Counted from the stretch's first letter, positions 54,281-63,692 are shown. The stretch: 64,000 nucleotides of DNA from Stenomitos frigidus_A (GCF_963877135.1 NZ_CAWNSW010000073.1:197865-261864), one strand, 5' to 3'. Notes: generated by a model from the sequence alone, not told the origin. Numbers and translations are program-made.

Positions 54281-54793
54281 TTAATGGTGAGAATGAGCAG
54301 AAAAGGTAAGCAAGTTGTCGGTAGCCTTAGTCTCGTAGCCAATCTGTAAGCCCAAAATCGCAAAACCTTGAACAGTTGCTTCCATCACCAACGGGTCTGC
54401 TGCAAGCTCAACGTAAATGCGATCGGGCTGCACGAGAATCGGCCAATGATGATTACCCAGCGCATGTCCTAGATGGATGAGTTTGATTGCCTGCCCGTTT
54501 GCATCGCCAGCAAAACTCAAGACCATGACGGTTTGAGCCGCAAGATGCACCAGCACCCATTGTCCGTGGTCGGTTTCAAACACATCGCCATCGCTGAGCA
54601 CCCGATCGCGCCCTTTAATGATGCCGATCGCGTCTCCGGTTGTGGCATGGGCATGGATACGACCTTTCGCGCGATCGCTTTCCTGAAGCTGCACCTCCAG
54701 CAAGGCTCCCGTTTGTTGAGCCTGTTTGACATGGGCAGCGAGATGGGTATCCTCACCCACATTGCCACGATAGGTTGATGCCAGAATGGTCAT
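54281..54793 (-). CDS. ureE: Urease accessory protein UreE (nickel chaperone)
   Basis: A 170-residue protein from ATG 54793. RAKGRIHAHATTGDAIGIIKGR, VLSDGDVFETDHGQWVLVHL and GHALGNHHWPILVQ (metal-binding His region) match UreE. The C-terminus SAHSHH is only a short His tail, unlike the long His-rich tail of Klebsiella. Its start overlaps the ureD stop by four bases (ATGA), so the two are coupled. A longer frame to 55171 is a shadow. Confidence 0.93.
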   Translation of the reverse strand: MTILASTYRGNVGEDTHLAAHVKQAQQTGALLEVQLQESDRAKGRIHAHATTGDAIGIIKGRDRVLSDGDVFETDHGQWVLVHLAAQTVMVLSFAGDANGQAIKLIHLGHALGNHHWPILVQPDRIYVELAADPLVMEATVQGFAILGLQIGYETKATDNLLTFSAHSHH

Positions 54794-55668
54794 TTGGGAA
54801 TCTCTGGTAGGGGCGGTTGGTCGCTCACACGACGCATACTGTTCAAGGCACAATGAACGGCTAATTTTACGGTGGAAACATTCTCTGCCATTGCCCGCAC
54901 CAACAAGCCATTGCAGTTTGGTAAACGAGAACTGGCAAGCATTAGCTTCGGGATCGTTTTTGCGAAAGCGGCCAGAGTTTGCTGCAACGGCTGTAAGTCG
55001 ATACCAGGAAGCACGATGATCACGCTGGCAAGAATAGGCAAAGGTGCGAAGAGAGGATGGACAGTAACGCGATCGCCGTGTCCTGACAGTTGCATGGCAT
55101 CGGCAAACACTAACGATCCATCGGGTGTGCTGACTTGTAAGCGACTTAAACAGTGGCGAAACTGATAGCATTCCCCTCGCGCCAGTCGTCCTGGCACAAT
55201 GATCTCGCCGAGAAACAACCGCCCGGTTGGATCAAGCGTGACAGTCACCGTTTGCTCCAGGTTGGCATCCCGGTAGAGCAGCAAGGGTTCTGGCACAAAC
55301 TCTAACGTGGCTCCTGCTCCAATGTGAAGGTTATAGCTGAGGCGACCCACCCGATCGGCAGGCATGGTATGGACTTTCGTCGCGGACTGATCGGTGAGAT
55401 AAAGGCTTGTCTGGTCGTCTAACCGCACTCGAAGCTCTAGCACATCGTCAGCCAGCAGTCCCGGTGACGAGTTCATCATGTAAAGGTAGGTGCGGCTGGT
55501 ATCCATCGGGTCAAGCCGCAACGCGCGCGATAGCCGAAAGGGATAGGTAGCATATTGGCGACGCACGAATGATTGACCGGCGCGATCACGCCCAATGTGC
55601 AAATCAAGCTGCGGTTGCTGTGCCGTACCGTTTAACACAGCCATTGATGGAACCTTGACAGCAAACAT
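54790..55668 (-). CDS. ureD: Urease accessory protein UreD
   Basis: A 292-residue protein. SFVRRQYATYPFRLSRALRL, YLYMMNSSPGLLADD, LTDQSATKVHTMP and LEFVPEPLLLYRDA are UreD blocks. UreD forms the base of the UreDFG activation complex and has the tunnel through which Ni2+ passes. It lies 43 bp after ureG in the operon and overlaps ureE. Confidence 0.94.
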   Translation of the reverse strand: MFAVKVPSMAVLNGTAQQPQLDLHIGRDRAGQSFVRRQYATYPFRLSRALRLDPMDTSRTYLYMMNSSPGLLADDVLELRVRLDDQTSLYLTDQSATKVHTMPADRVGRLSYNLHIGAGATLEFVPEPLLLYRDANLEQTVTVTLDPTGRLFLGEIIVPGRLARGECYQFRHCLSRLQVSTPDGSLVFADAMQLSGHGDRVTVHPLFAPLPILASVIIVLPGIDLQPLQQTLAAFAKTIPKLMLASSRLPNCNGLLVRAMAENVSTVKLAVHCALNSMRRVSDQPPLPEIPK

Positions 55669-55711
55669 ACTTCAGGAGTTGTAAAGAAAATAGTGATAGG
55701 GCTTTTAGCGG

Positions 55712-56410
55712 TTAGCGGTCAGCAAAACGTTGAGCGCTAAGGGCTGATGGCTGATGGCTGATAGCTTGCGTCTCTAAAAATGTAGGCTCGTAAGGAGTAC
55801 TCCGAAACAAAACGGTTTCGAGAATAAACTGCATCACGTGATCCAGACCTTCGCCCGTTTTACAGTTGGTATAGGCGATCGGTTTGCTGCCGCGTCGTTC
55901 CCCAGCTTCTTTGCGAATGACCGCTAAATCGGCTCCTACATAGGGGGCAATGTCGATTTTATTAATGACAGCCAAGTCTGCCTGCATAAAGCCAGGCCCA
56001 TTTTTACGAGGAATATCATCGCCCGCACCGACATCAATGACAAACAGATACGCATCAATCAGGTCGTAGCTAAACGTTGATGCCAAGTTGTCGCCACCGC
56101 TTTCGACAAAGATTAGATCAAGCTGTGGAAACGACCGTTCCAGGTCACGAATCGCCAGCAGGTTCATCGTGGGATCTTCACGGATCGCCGTGTGGGGACA
56201 ACTGCCCGTTTGTACACCGATAATCCGTTCGGTAGGTAGAAAGCCTTTCCGCTTGAGGCGATCGGCATCTTCATGCGTCAGCAAATCATTGGTGACAACG
56301 GCAACTTCAACGCCTTGTTGCTGCAACAGCGGTACCAGACATTCCAACAGTGCTGTCTTGCCGCTCCCAACTGGACCACCGATGCCTAAGCGAGCCACTG
56401 ATTTTTGCAT
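55712..56410 (-). CDS. ureG: Urease accessory GTPase UreG
   Basis: A 232-residue SIMIBI GTPase. P-loop GGPVGSGKTALLECL, then VVTNDLLTHEDADRL, RIIGVQTGSCPHTAIREDPT (Ni-binding CPH motif), FVESGGDNLASTFS and VINKIDIAPYVGAD. It supplies GTP-driven Ni2+ transfer. The last 15 or so residues (HQPSALSAQRFADR) are translated GCTGATG heptamers, so the C-terminus has been extended by repeat DNA without loss of the core. Confidence 0.95.
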   Translation of the reverse strand: MQKSVARLGIGGPVGSGKTALLECLVPLLQQQGVEVAVVTNDLLTHEDADRLKRKGFLPTERIIGVQTGSCPHTAIREDPTMNLLAIRDLERSFPQLDLIFVESGGDNLASTFSYDLIDAYLFVIDVGAGDDIPRKNGPGFMQADLAVINKIDIAPYVGADLAVIRKEAGERRGSKPIAYTNCKTGEGLDHVMQFILETVLFRSTPYEPTFLETQAISHQPSALSAQRFADR

Positions 56411-56484
56411 CCTGAATTGCTCTCAGTAAGAACAAATAGTTGGGCTAAGTAAACGGATATCATTAAACTGAACATGCCTGATGG

Positions 56485-56545
56485 ACTGACCGCTGACCGC
56501 TGACTGCTGACTGCTGACTGCTGACTGCTGACCGCTGACCGCTTT
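56485..56545. repeat. TGACCGC/TGACTGC heptamer run
   Basis: Eight or so units of TGACTGC/TGACCGC between ureG and ureC in the urease operon, in the orientation that carries TGA stops on the plus strand; it is noncoding here. Confidence 0.9.
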
Positions 56546-56587
56546 GAGAGCTTGTCAGTTTAAGGAGGGGCCTCTACTTATCTCTAC

Positions 56588-58294
56588 TTATCTAAAGATG
56601 TAAAGCCGACCCAGAGGCACTTGCGCCACTGGATCACAAGTCGCAATCTCGCCATTCACCCGGACCTGGAAGGTATCGGGGTCTACTTCAATGTCGGGGC
56701 AAGCATTGTTGTGAAGCATATCGGCTTTGCTCAGCGATCGCGTCCCTTTTACAGGCAACAGTTGCTTTCGCAGTTTCAGCTTGTCTGGCAAACCAGCCTC
56801 CAATGCAGCCTGAGTGACGAAGCAAAACGAGGTTGACTGGCTAGCGCTGCCAAAACTGCCCCACTGAGGGCGGTACAGAATCGGCTCACAGGTCATCAGC
56901 GAGGCGTTGGATTCACCCATAGGCGACCAGGCAATAAAGCCACCTTTGATGATTAACTCTGGTTTCACCCCAAAGAAGCCGGGTTGCCACAGCACAATAT
57001 CGGCCACCTTGCCAGTCTCGATCGAGCCTACGTGAGCATCAATCCCGCAGGTGATCGCGGGATTAATCGTGTACTTCGCCAGATACCGCAAAATCCGCTG
57101 ATTATCGTTACGAGCGGTATCTTCCGGCAGTACGCCCCGCTGGTCTTTCATCTTGGAGGCGAGCTGCCAGGTGCGACAAATAACTTCCCCAATGCGACCC
57201 ATCCCCTGACTGTCAGATCCCATCATACTGATGGCTCCCATATCGTGCAGGATGTCTTCTGCCGCGATCGTTTCCGCCCGAATGCGCGATTCTGCAAACG
57301 CTACATCCTCTGGCACCCTTGGGTTGAGGTGATGGCACACCATCACCATGTCTAAGTGTTCGTCAAAGGTATTGACCGTATAGGGATTCGTCGGATTCGT
57401 AGAGGACGGCAAGCAGTGCGAGTACGAGGCGACTTTGATGATATCGGGGGCATGTCCACCCCCTGCACCTTCCGTGTGATACATGTGAATGGTGCGACCC
57501 CGAATGGCCGCCAGCGTGTCTTCCACATAGCCCGACTCATTCAACGTGTCGGTATGGATTTGCACCTGAAAGTCATACTCGTCCGCCACCGAAAGGCAGG
57601 TATCAATCAGGGCAGGCATCGCGCCCCAATCTTCATGAATTTTTAAGCCGATCGCGCCACCGATCACCTGTTCCACTAAACTGGCAGGCAAACTGGAACT
57701 GCCTTTGCCCAAAAAGCCAAAGTTGACGGCGAACCCTTCCGATGCCTGGAACATTAAGCTCATGTTATGAGCGCCACCGGAACAAATGCCAACGGTGACT
57801 GGTCCTAAGCCGCCGCCGATCATCGTAGTGATGCCGCTGGATAGTGCTTCAGCACACAGCCCCGCACTATCAAAATGCACATGGCAATCAATGCCCCCAG
57901 GAGTGGCAATTAACCCTTCCGCCGATCGCACATCCGTATTGGCGCTAATCACCAGATTGGGCTGCACACCGTCCATAATGCCGGGGTTTCCAGCTTTCCC
58001 AATACCGACGATTTTGCCATCTTTGATGCCGATATCGGTTTTGACAATACCCTGTACCGGATCCATCAACAGGACATTTGTGATCACCAGATCCAACGCA
58101 CCCTCGGCAGCAGTAACGCCCGAGGCCAAGCCCAAGCTATCCCGCAAGGTTTTGCCGCCGCCAAAGACGCATTCATCGCCGTAGACGGTCGTATCGCGTT
58201 CCACTTCTGCGATTAAAGAAGTATCCCCCAACCGGATACGATCGCCCGTTGTGGGGCCAAACAGTTCGGCGTAGCGTTCCCGACTAATTTCCAT
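56588..58294 (-). CDS. ureC: Urease alpha subunit
   Basis: 568 residues, the full UreC length. Ni-ligand and catalytic regions are intact: GGIDCHVHF (His pair), GAIGLKIHEDWG (carbamylated Lys), IQIHTDTLNESG-type QIHTDTLNESGYVEDTL, MYHTEGAGGGHAPDII and VCHHLNP (flap His), and the Asp in YTINPAITCGIDAHVGSIE. It hydrolyses urea to ammonia and carbamate. The ATG shares its last base with the ureB stop region (58294), so the two are coupled. Confidence 0.97.
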   Translation of the reverse strand: MEISRERYAELFGPTTGDRIRLGDTSLIAEVERDTTVYGDECVFGGGKTLRDSLGLASGVTAAEGALDLVITNVLLMDPVQGIVKTDIGIKDGKIVGIGKAGNPGIMDGVQPNLVISANTDVRSAEGLIATPGGIDCHVHFDSAGLCAEALSSGITTMIGGGLGPVTVGICSGGAHNMSLMFQASEGFAVNFGFLGKGSSSLPASLVEQVIGGAIGLKIHEDWGAMPALIDTCLSVADEYDFQVQIHTDTLNESGYVEDTLAAIRGRTIHMYHTEGAGGGHAPDIIKVASYSHCLPSSTNPTNPYTVNTFDEHLDMVMVCHHLNPRVPEDVAFAESRIRAETIAAEDILHDMGAISMMGSDSQGMGRIGEVICRTWQLASKMKDQRGVLPEDTARNDNQRILRYLAKYTINPAITCGIDAHVGSIETGKVADIVLWQPGFFGVKPELIIKGGFIAWSPMGESNASLMTCEPILYRPQWGSFGSASQSTSFCFVTQAALEAGLPDKLKLRKQLLPVKGTRSLSKADMLHNNACPDIEVDPDTFQVRVNGEIATCDPVAQVPLGRLYIFR

Positions 58295-58695
58295 TACACC
58301 CCTCGTTCTGGTGACGTACTGTAACCGAGCGATCGCACGCGCTCCAAGGCTGTGGCTTTAGCCTCCGGCGCATCCAATGCTTGATTGACTAAATTGTTGA
58401 GTCCCTGAACATGACGATTGCCGCCGATCGCTACCAGCACCACATCTTTGGTATCGCCTGGCTCAAAGCGCACCGCGGTTCCTGCTGGAATATCTAACCG
58501 GAACCCATACGCCGCCGCGCGATCGAACTGCAACGCGCGGTTCACCTCAAAAAAGTGGTAGTGGGAGCCAACTTGAATGGGTCGATCGCCTAAATTCGCG
58601 ACGCTAATTGTTGCTGTAGCTCGTCCCGCATTAATTTCTAGCGTTCCTGGTTCGCACAATATTTCACCGGGAACGGCTTGGGAATAATCCGTCAT
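58294..58695 (-). CDS. ureB: Urease beta subunit
   Basis: A 133-residue protein. PGEILCEPGTLEINAGR, ANLGDRPIQVGSHYHFFEVN and RLDIPAGTAVRFEPGDTKDV are standard UreB blocks. The C-terminal 30 residues (LNNLVNQALDAPEAKATALE) are longer than in the shortest UreBs. It adjoins ureC directly. Confidence 0.96.
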   Translation of the reverse strand: MTDYSQAVPGEILCEPGTLEINAGRATATISVANLGDRPIQVGSHYHFFEVNRALQFDRAAAYGFRLDIPAGTAVRFEPGDTKDVVLVAIGGNRHVQGLNNLVNQALDAPEAKATALERVRSLGYSTSPERGV

Positions 58696-58750
58696 GACAT
58701 GACCTTTAGATTGGTTAAAGCATTAAATGCATTCGTTTGGGCAAGCTATC

Positions 58751-58798
58751 AGCTATCAGCGGTCAGCTATGAATGCTGATAGCTGACCGCTGATAGCT
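58751..58798. repeat. 20-bp-stem hairpin of heptamer repeats in the ureA-ureB gap
   Basis: AGCTATCAGCGGTCAGCTAT (58751-58770) is perfectly complementary to 58779-58798 with an 8-base loop. The arms are GCTATCA/GCGGTCA heptamers. It sits inside the operon and may lower or stabilise downstream mRNA. Confidence 0.85.
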
Positions 58799-58841
58799 AA
58801 TCTCCCCATTGCTCCAGGACAAACTAATCCCTACCAAGGCC

Positions 58842-59156
58842 TTAGACTCCAGGACTGCGAATGGGATTGTGCACGCTGACCAATTTCGTGCCGTCAGCAA
58901 AATGCGCTTCGACCTGAATGAGCGGAATGAGTGCAGGGACACCCGGCAAGACATCATCCGTAGTGAGCAACGTGGCTCCTTCTGACATGAGTTGAGCCAC
59001 CGATTTGTCTTCCCGTGCGCCCTCAATCAGTAGATCGGTAATGTAAGCGATCGCCTCTGGCACATTGAGTTTGATTCCCTTATCTTTACGGCGACGCGCA
59101 ATCTCTGCTGCCGTAAAGATGGTTAATCGCTCCATTTCTCTGGGAGTTAAGTACAT
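58842..59156 (-). CDS. ureA: Urease gamma subunit
   Basis: A 104-residue protein from ATG 59156 (a GTG three codons upstream is the alternative). MYLTPREMERLTIFTAAEIARRR, LNVPEAIAYI, and DDVLPGVPALIPLIQVEAHF are UreA blocks. First gene of the operon ureA-B-C-G-D-E-F; its promoter region carries an NtcA-type site, fitting nitrogen-limitation control. Confidence 0.96.
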   Translation of the reverse strand: MYLTPREMERLTIFTAAEIARRRKDKGIKLNVPEAIAYITDLLIEGAREDKSVAQLMSEGATLLTTDDVLPGVPALIPLIQVEAHFADGTKLVSVHNPIRSPGV

Positions 59157-59191
59157 ACCGCTCACTCTCTGACACGCTGCATGACACCCGC

Positions 59192-59233
59192 ATTACACCG
59201 TTATTCGTGCAGATCTTAAGTAACAAATGTTAC
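59192..59233 (-). promoter_or_regulatory. NtcA-activated class II promoter for the urease operon
   Basis: On the minus strand, GTAACATTTGTTAC (59233-59220) is a perfect GTAN8TAC NtcA site, followed after exactly 22 bases by TGTAAT (59197-59192), a good -10 box. The implied start is near 59185 and the site centre lies at -41.5, the standard geometry of NtcA-activated promoters. UreA starts at 59156. Confidence 0.75.
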
Positions 59234-59655
59234 AGAAGCAATCCGGTGTATGGCTTTGGCACAAGGATCGTTGACGATCGAGCCTCGGCGATGAAGCGGT
59301 TCGGAAAAGGCATGGCATGAAGTGAGCACAGCGAACGCGTGTGCCAATGCCTCAATCACGGATCGAGAGACTAATGCGCTTAAAAGAGAAAAACACACTG
59401 GTTCTTCACTGCAACACCAGCTACCGGCACCAATCCTCATGGACAATGCAGGTGACAAGTCTTAGAAAAGGCGATTGGAGCGATTGGATGCAGGTAAACC
59501 CTAATCGGGGCATCCAAACGGCTTAACAAGCTCAAAAGGGCAGACGACGCTCGCCTGTCGCTAGCAAGATGGCGATCGATCAACCTGCCCCAGACGTAAA
59601 CATGACAACGCATTAAGCATGCCTGAGCAAGCAGGCACCAGTTCACCCGAAACGC

Positions 59656-59681
59656 AAAAACCCCGTGCCATTAGCAGGGGG
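59656..59681 (-). terminator. Rho-independent terminator of the HU gene
   Basis: On the minus strand CCCCCTGC-TAATG-GCACGGGG followed by TTTTT, 44 bp after the HU stop. The stem has one mismatch. The rest of the 59157-59724 gap shows no gene besides this and the urease promoter. Confidence 0.7.
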
Positions 59682-59724
59682 CGATCGTCAAAGAGGCGTT
59701 CACACCAAACAAGCGGTTGAGCGG

Positions 59725-60054
59725 TTACTTTTTCGCTTTGGCTTTTGATTTGGTGGCTTTCTCTTCTTTCTCTTCTTTGGCTGGAGCGACCTTTTCCTTA
59801 AACAACTTGCCCGCTGAGAAAGCAGGAACCGTCGTCGCAGGAATCTTGATCGGCTTACCTGTGCTGGGGTTGCGCCCTTCACGCTCTTGGCGTTGGCGAG
59901 CTTCAAACGTGCCAAACCCAACCAGGGTAACTTTGTCGCCAGCAGAGACCGCTTCGATAATCGCGTCTACCGCCGCACTCAGTACTGCATCCGCATCTTT
60001 CTTGGTGATCGATGCCTTTGCTGCGATCGCGTCCACTAATTCACTCTTGTTCAT
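59725..60054 (-). CDS. hup: HU-type DNA-binding protein
   Basis: A 109-residue protein: MNKSELVDAIAAKASITKKD and LVGFGTFEARQRQEREGRNP (the GFGTF...R-GRNP DNA-binding signature), then a Lys/Glu/Ala-rich C-terminal tail of about 18 residues, longer than in E. coli HU. Nucleoid protein that bends DNA. The gene has its own terminator. The 700-bp region upstream to 60758 has no gene I can support. Confidence 0.96.
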   Translation of the reverse strand: MNKSELVDAIAAKASITKKDADAVLSAAVDAIIEAVSAGDKVTLVGFGTFEARQRQEREGRNPSTGKPIKIPATTVPAFSAGKLFKEKVAPAKEEKEEKATKSKAKAKK

Positions 60055-60655
60055 GGCATGAGCCCTTAGTATTGTTGATTCAAATGTGTGCCGTGATTAT
60101 AGTTCAGCTATTTGCAAATGGAGCAATATATCAAGATTCAATTATTGTTAATCGCTTTTCATTCGTATTATTCCTACCCACCGTAAGATTTGCTGGCTCG
60201 ATACCCCACAGAATTACAGGGCATAAACCGAGTAGATATTACCGAATGTAAAGTAAGGTTCGCCTTCACCTACAAGCCCAATTTCACCGCAAAAGGTAAT
60301 GCACTTGGCGCAGATTTTGATATAGCAAATGCGATCGCGACTTACCAGAAGCGCGACTCAAACCAATGTCGGCATTCCTAAAACCCTTTAAGGAAGAGCA
60401 TTTCAGCTTTTCGACAAGCATTCACAATGGCGTTCTAGCGCAGCTAAAGCGGCTCTGACCCACGGCTGTCAAACGGTCTAGAGGATGACTTGCGTTGGCG
60501 ATCGATCGTTTGTGGTCATCGACGCAAGCGCACTCAAGAAACGGAAAAAGCAGATGGCTCATCAAGATCCATCTGCTCCAATGAGAAAACCTGCAGCTCT
60601 TTGCAGTGAGTCAGTCGTTAGGAATGAGAATTTAATAAAACCGACAATTTTGTAG

Positions 60656-60719
60656 GGGCTTAGCATTCGGGTAAAAGCGCTTACCGTAGCCAAAGGCAAC
60701 CCTGCCGAATGCTAAGCCC
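60656..60719. repeat. GGGCTTAGCATTCGG inverted-repeat element, copy 2
   Basis: Perfect 15-bp inverted repeat, 60656-60670 and 60705-60719, with a 34-base spacer. Related to the element at 54202. It lies 40 bp past the petH stop and may act as its 3' hairpin. Confidence 0.7.
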
Positions 60720-60758
60720 TTACCGTGAGGATGACCGATGTTATTTAATCCACGCTCC

Positions 60759-62000
60759 TTAGTAGGTTTCTACATGCCAGCGACCGGCTTTCTTCAGCTC
60801 ACGCTGGTAGGTTTTCCACTCCTTGCCTTCTTTGGTTGCTTCAACCGAGAGGGCCGCGTCGATGCCGTCTTCCATCCCTTTCAAGCCGCAGATGTAGACG
60901 TGGGTCTTCTCGTCCTCCAGCAGCTTGTAAATCTCTTCGGCGTGTTCAGCCACACGATGTTGGATGTACATTCTGCCGCCTTCGGGATTTTTCTGCTCTC
61001 GGCTGATGGCATAGGTAACGCGGAAGTTGTCAGGATACTTGGCCTGAATTTCTTCCAGTTCCTCTTTGTAGAGTACGTTGGGTGTTGTTGCCACACCAAA
61101 GACTAACCATGCCAACCCTTTGAACTGATAGTCAGGATTCGCTGCCCGCTCATTATCCTTAAACATGCGCCACAGATACGCCCGGAAGGGTGCAATCCCG
61201 GTGCCTGTAGCCAACATGATCACCTTCGCCTCTGGATCTTCAGGCAACAGCATTTCTTTGCCGGTTGGTCCCGTAATCTTGATTTCGTCCCCAGGCTTCA
61301 GGTCGGTCAGGTAAGTAGAGCACACACCATAGACCGTTTCGCCTGTTTCTGGATGTTTGTATTCAAGCTGACGAACGCACAGAGAGACGGACTTGTCGTC
61401 AACATCATCGCCATGACGGGTAGATGCGATCGAGTAAAGCCGTAGCTTTTCAGGCTTTCCGTTTTTGTCTGTACCAGGAGGAATAATCCCAATACTTTGA
61501 CCTTCCAGATACCGCAAATCTCCTTCGGAGATGTCGAACTTAACGTGCTGACAAATACCGATACCACCTTCCTTCACGAGCGGTTCGTTTGAAACCACCC
61601 GTCCCACAAAGGGGGCATTAGGGCGATAGATATTCACGGGAATATCTGCCTTTGCCTTTGCCTGAGTCATAGGCTTTTTCTCTGCTCCTGGTTGGTTACC
61701 CTTTCCAGTTTCTACTTTTAACCCAGTTTCTTTCTGTTCTGGGGTAACGTTCCCATTCATTTTAGAATCAGCAGTCAACGGCTGAATGCTAACAATTTTG
61801 CCACCCAATCGCGTAATCTTTTGCATGATTTCGTTCATGCGGCTGTAAGGCACATTGATAAAGGTGCTGCCGCTCTGACGAATGGGATAGCTCATACGGG
61901 CGGTTTCGCTGCCCTGCCGCAAACCGACTACTTCATAGCGAAAAATGCGGCTACCAGCTGCCGTAATAGCAGTACCACCGACTGCGTTTGAGTTGTACAT
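60759..62000 (-). CDS. petH: Ferredoxin-NADP+ reductase, long form with CpcD-like domain
   Basis: 413 residues from ATG 62000 (GGAGAG upstream). Residues 17-75 form a CpcD-like phycobilisome-linker domain (SRIFRYEVVGLRQG...). A Lys/Gln-rich hinge follows, then the FNR body: FAD motif RLYSIAST, VCSTYLTDLKPGD, NADP-binding GTGIAPFRAYLW and CGLKGMEDGI, C-terminal Tyr. It makes NADPH in linear electron flow and binds phycobilisomes. Met111 (61670, MTQAKAKADIPVNIY) is a candidate second start for the short isoform known in cyanobacteria. Confidence 0.96.
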   Translation of the reverse strand: MYNSNAVGGTAITAAGSRIFRYEVVGLRQGSETARMSYPIRQSGSTFINVPYSRMNEIMQKITRLGGKIVSIQPLTADSKMNGNVTPEQKETGLKVETGKGNQPGAEKKPMTQAKAKADIPVNIYRPNAPFVGRVVSNEPLVKEGGIGICQHVKFDISEGDLRYLEGQSIGIIPPGTDKNGKPEKLRLYSIASTRHGDDVDDKSVSLCVRQLEYKHPETGETVYGVCSTYLTDLKPGDEIKITGPTGKEMLLPEDPEAKVIMLATGTGIAPFRAYLWRMFKDNERAANPDYQFKGLAWLVFGVATTPNVLYKEELEEIQAKYPDNFRVTYAISREQKNPEGGRMYIQHRVAEHAEEIYKLLEDEKTHVYICGLKGMEDGIDAALSVEATKEGKEWKTYQRELKKAGRWHVETY

Positions 62001-62650
62001 TTTGCTCAATCTCTCCGGAACCAGACCTAATTTGTTGTTATTGTGCCGTATCTTGAACTATGCCGGGTGTGTTTGCAAGCAGCGTAGCGTCCACAGCGAT
62101 AGCACTAGAATGAGACTGACCATCTTATAAGCGCCTAAGCCTTCTCCACAGTCAATCTCGATTCGTACATCGCTCTTGATCCTCGATCACTCGTGAGCAC
62201 CCTTGCCAACCAGGAAGACGTGAATCAACCCGAATCGCTCCTTTTATTTCAGTCTACAGACTTAAGTCCACAGATCATGAGCCAAAACACTGGCAGCGAA
62301 ACGAGACAATCAATTTAGCTCCCTTCACGATCGCTGCGCCCCCTTAAGCACAGCAGGAAAATCAATTCCCATTAAGCCTTGTGGTGACGATCCCGTTTTT
62401 GGTAAGATTACGTTAGCGGTAGTACTAAATACTTACTCGATTCGGTTCAGAGTTTGCCACGACAGAGAATTATTTTTACTTTTCTGGTGACTCTGCTTCC
62501 TGATAATGTTGTGTGAGAATCTTTATAGTTTGCGATCGACGGCTTTCAGTATGAATGACCGCATGCGGGTGAGCGCGATCGTAAACGCACCGTTGTTGCA
62601 GCTTAACTCAAGACACAGTTAGTAGATATCTTTTCGCTTAGAGGAAACCT

Positions 62651-63655
62651 ATGACCAGTAAGCCAGACCGCGTGGTTCTGATCGGCGTTGCCGGAGACTC
62701 CGGGTGCGGTAAATCCACCTTTCTGCGCCGACTAACAGATTTGTTTGGGGAAGATTTCGTGACAGTAATCTGCCTGGACGACTACCACAGTCTGGATCGG
62801 AAGCAGCGCAAAGAGACCGGTATCACCGCCCTCGATCCAAGAGCCAACAACTTTGATCTCATGTATGAGCAAATCAAAGCGTTGAAAAGTGGCGAAATCA
62901 TTAACAAGCCCATCTACAACCACGAGACGGGCATGATCGACCCGCCAGAACGGGTTGAGCCCAATCACATCGTTGTCATTGAAGGTTTGCATCCTCTGTA
63001 TGATGAGCGCGTGCGTAACCTGCTTGACTTCAGCGTCTATCTTGACATCAGCGACGAAGTCAAGATCGCCTGGAAAATTCAGCGCGACATGTCTGAACGA
63101 GGACATACCTATGAGGACGTGCTGGCAGCCATTAACTCCCGCCGCCCTGACTTCAAGGCCTACATTGATCCACAAAAAGAATTTGCTGACGTCGTCATTC
63201 AAGTGCTGCCGACTCAGCTCATCAAAGATGATAAAGAGCGGAAGGTGCTGCGCGTTCAGATGATTCAGCGCGACGGTGTAGAGGGCTTCGAGCCCGCGTA
63301 TTTGTTTGACGAAGGTTCGACGATCGACTGGATTCCTTGCGGTCGCAAGCTCACCTGCTCCTACCCTGGCATCAAAATGCATTACGGGCCGGATGCTTAC
63401 TACGGTCACAGCGTTTCAGTGCTAGAGGTTGATGGGCAGTTCGACAAGCTTGAAGAAGTTGTCTACATTGAGCAACATCTGAGCAAAACATCGGTCAAGT
63501 ATAGCGGCGAGTTGACCGAGCTATTGCTGCATCACCGTGAGTATCCGGGTTCTAGTAATGGCACGGGCTTATTCCAGGTCTTAACAGGCTTGAAAATGCG
63601 GGCAACCTACGAACGCTTGACGACGAAGGAAGCCAAGATCGCTGCTAGAGTTTAG
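62651..63655 (+). CDS. prk: Phosphoribulokinase
   Basis: 334 residues. P-loop GVAGDSGCGKSTF contains Cys19; Cys41 is in VICLDDYHS; these are the thioredoxin-regulated redox pair and also serve CP12/GAPDH complex formation. RANNFDLMYEQIKALK, VIEGLHPLYDERVR and VIQVLPTQLI follow. It makes ribulose-1,5-bisphosphate for Rubisco. AGAGGAAAC precedes the ATG. The 650-bp divergent region toward petH shows no gene. Confidence 0.97.
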   Translation: MTSKPDRVVLIGVAGDSGCGKSTFLRRLTDLFGEDFVTVICLDDYHSLDRKQRKETGITALDPRANNFDLMYEQIKALKSGEIINKPIYNHETGMIDPPERVEPNHIVVIEGLHPLYDERVRNLLDFSVYLDISDEVKIAWKIQRDMSERGHTYEDVLAAINSRRPDFKAYIDPQKEFADVVIQVLPTQLIKDDKERKVLRVQMIQRDGVEGFEPAYLFDEGSTIDWIPCGRKLTCSYPGIKMHYGPDAYYGHSVSVLEVDGQFDKLEEVVYIEQHLSKTSVKYSGELTELLLHHREYPGSSNGTGLFQVLTGLKMRATYERLTTKEAKIAARV

Positions 63656-63692
63656 CGTTAATGCAAACCCGCCTCTAGCGCTAAAGATCTCG

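Noticed and set aside
54794..55171. N-terminal extension of ureE up to 55171
   Set aside because: It is the antisense-like shadow of ureD in another frame; UreE homology starts at the ATG at 54793.
62419..62432. GTAN8TAC (NtcA-like) site upstream of prk
   Set aside because: About 16 such matches are expected by chance in 64 kb, and here no -10 box at 22 bp and no short distance to a start support it.
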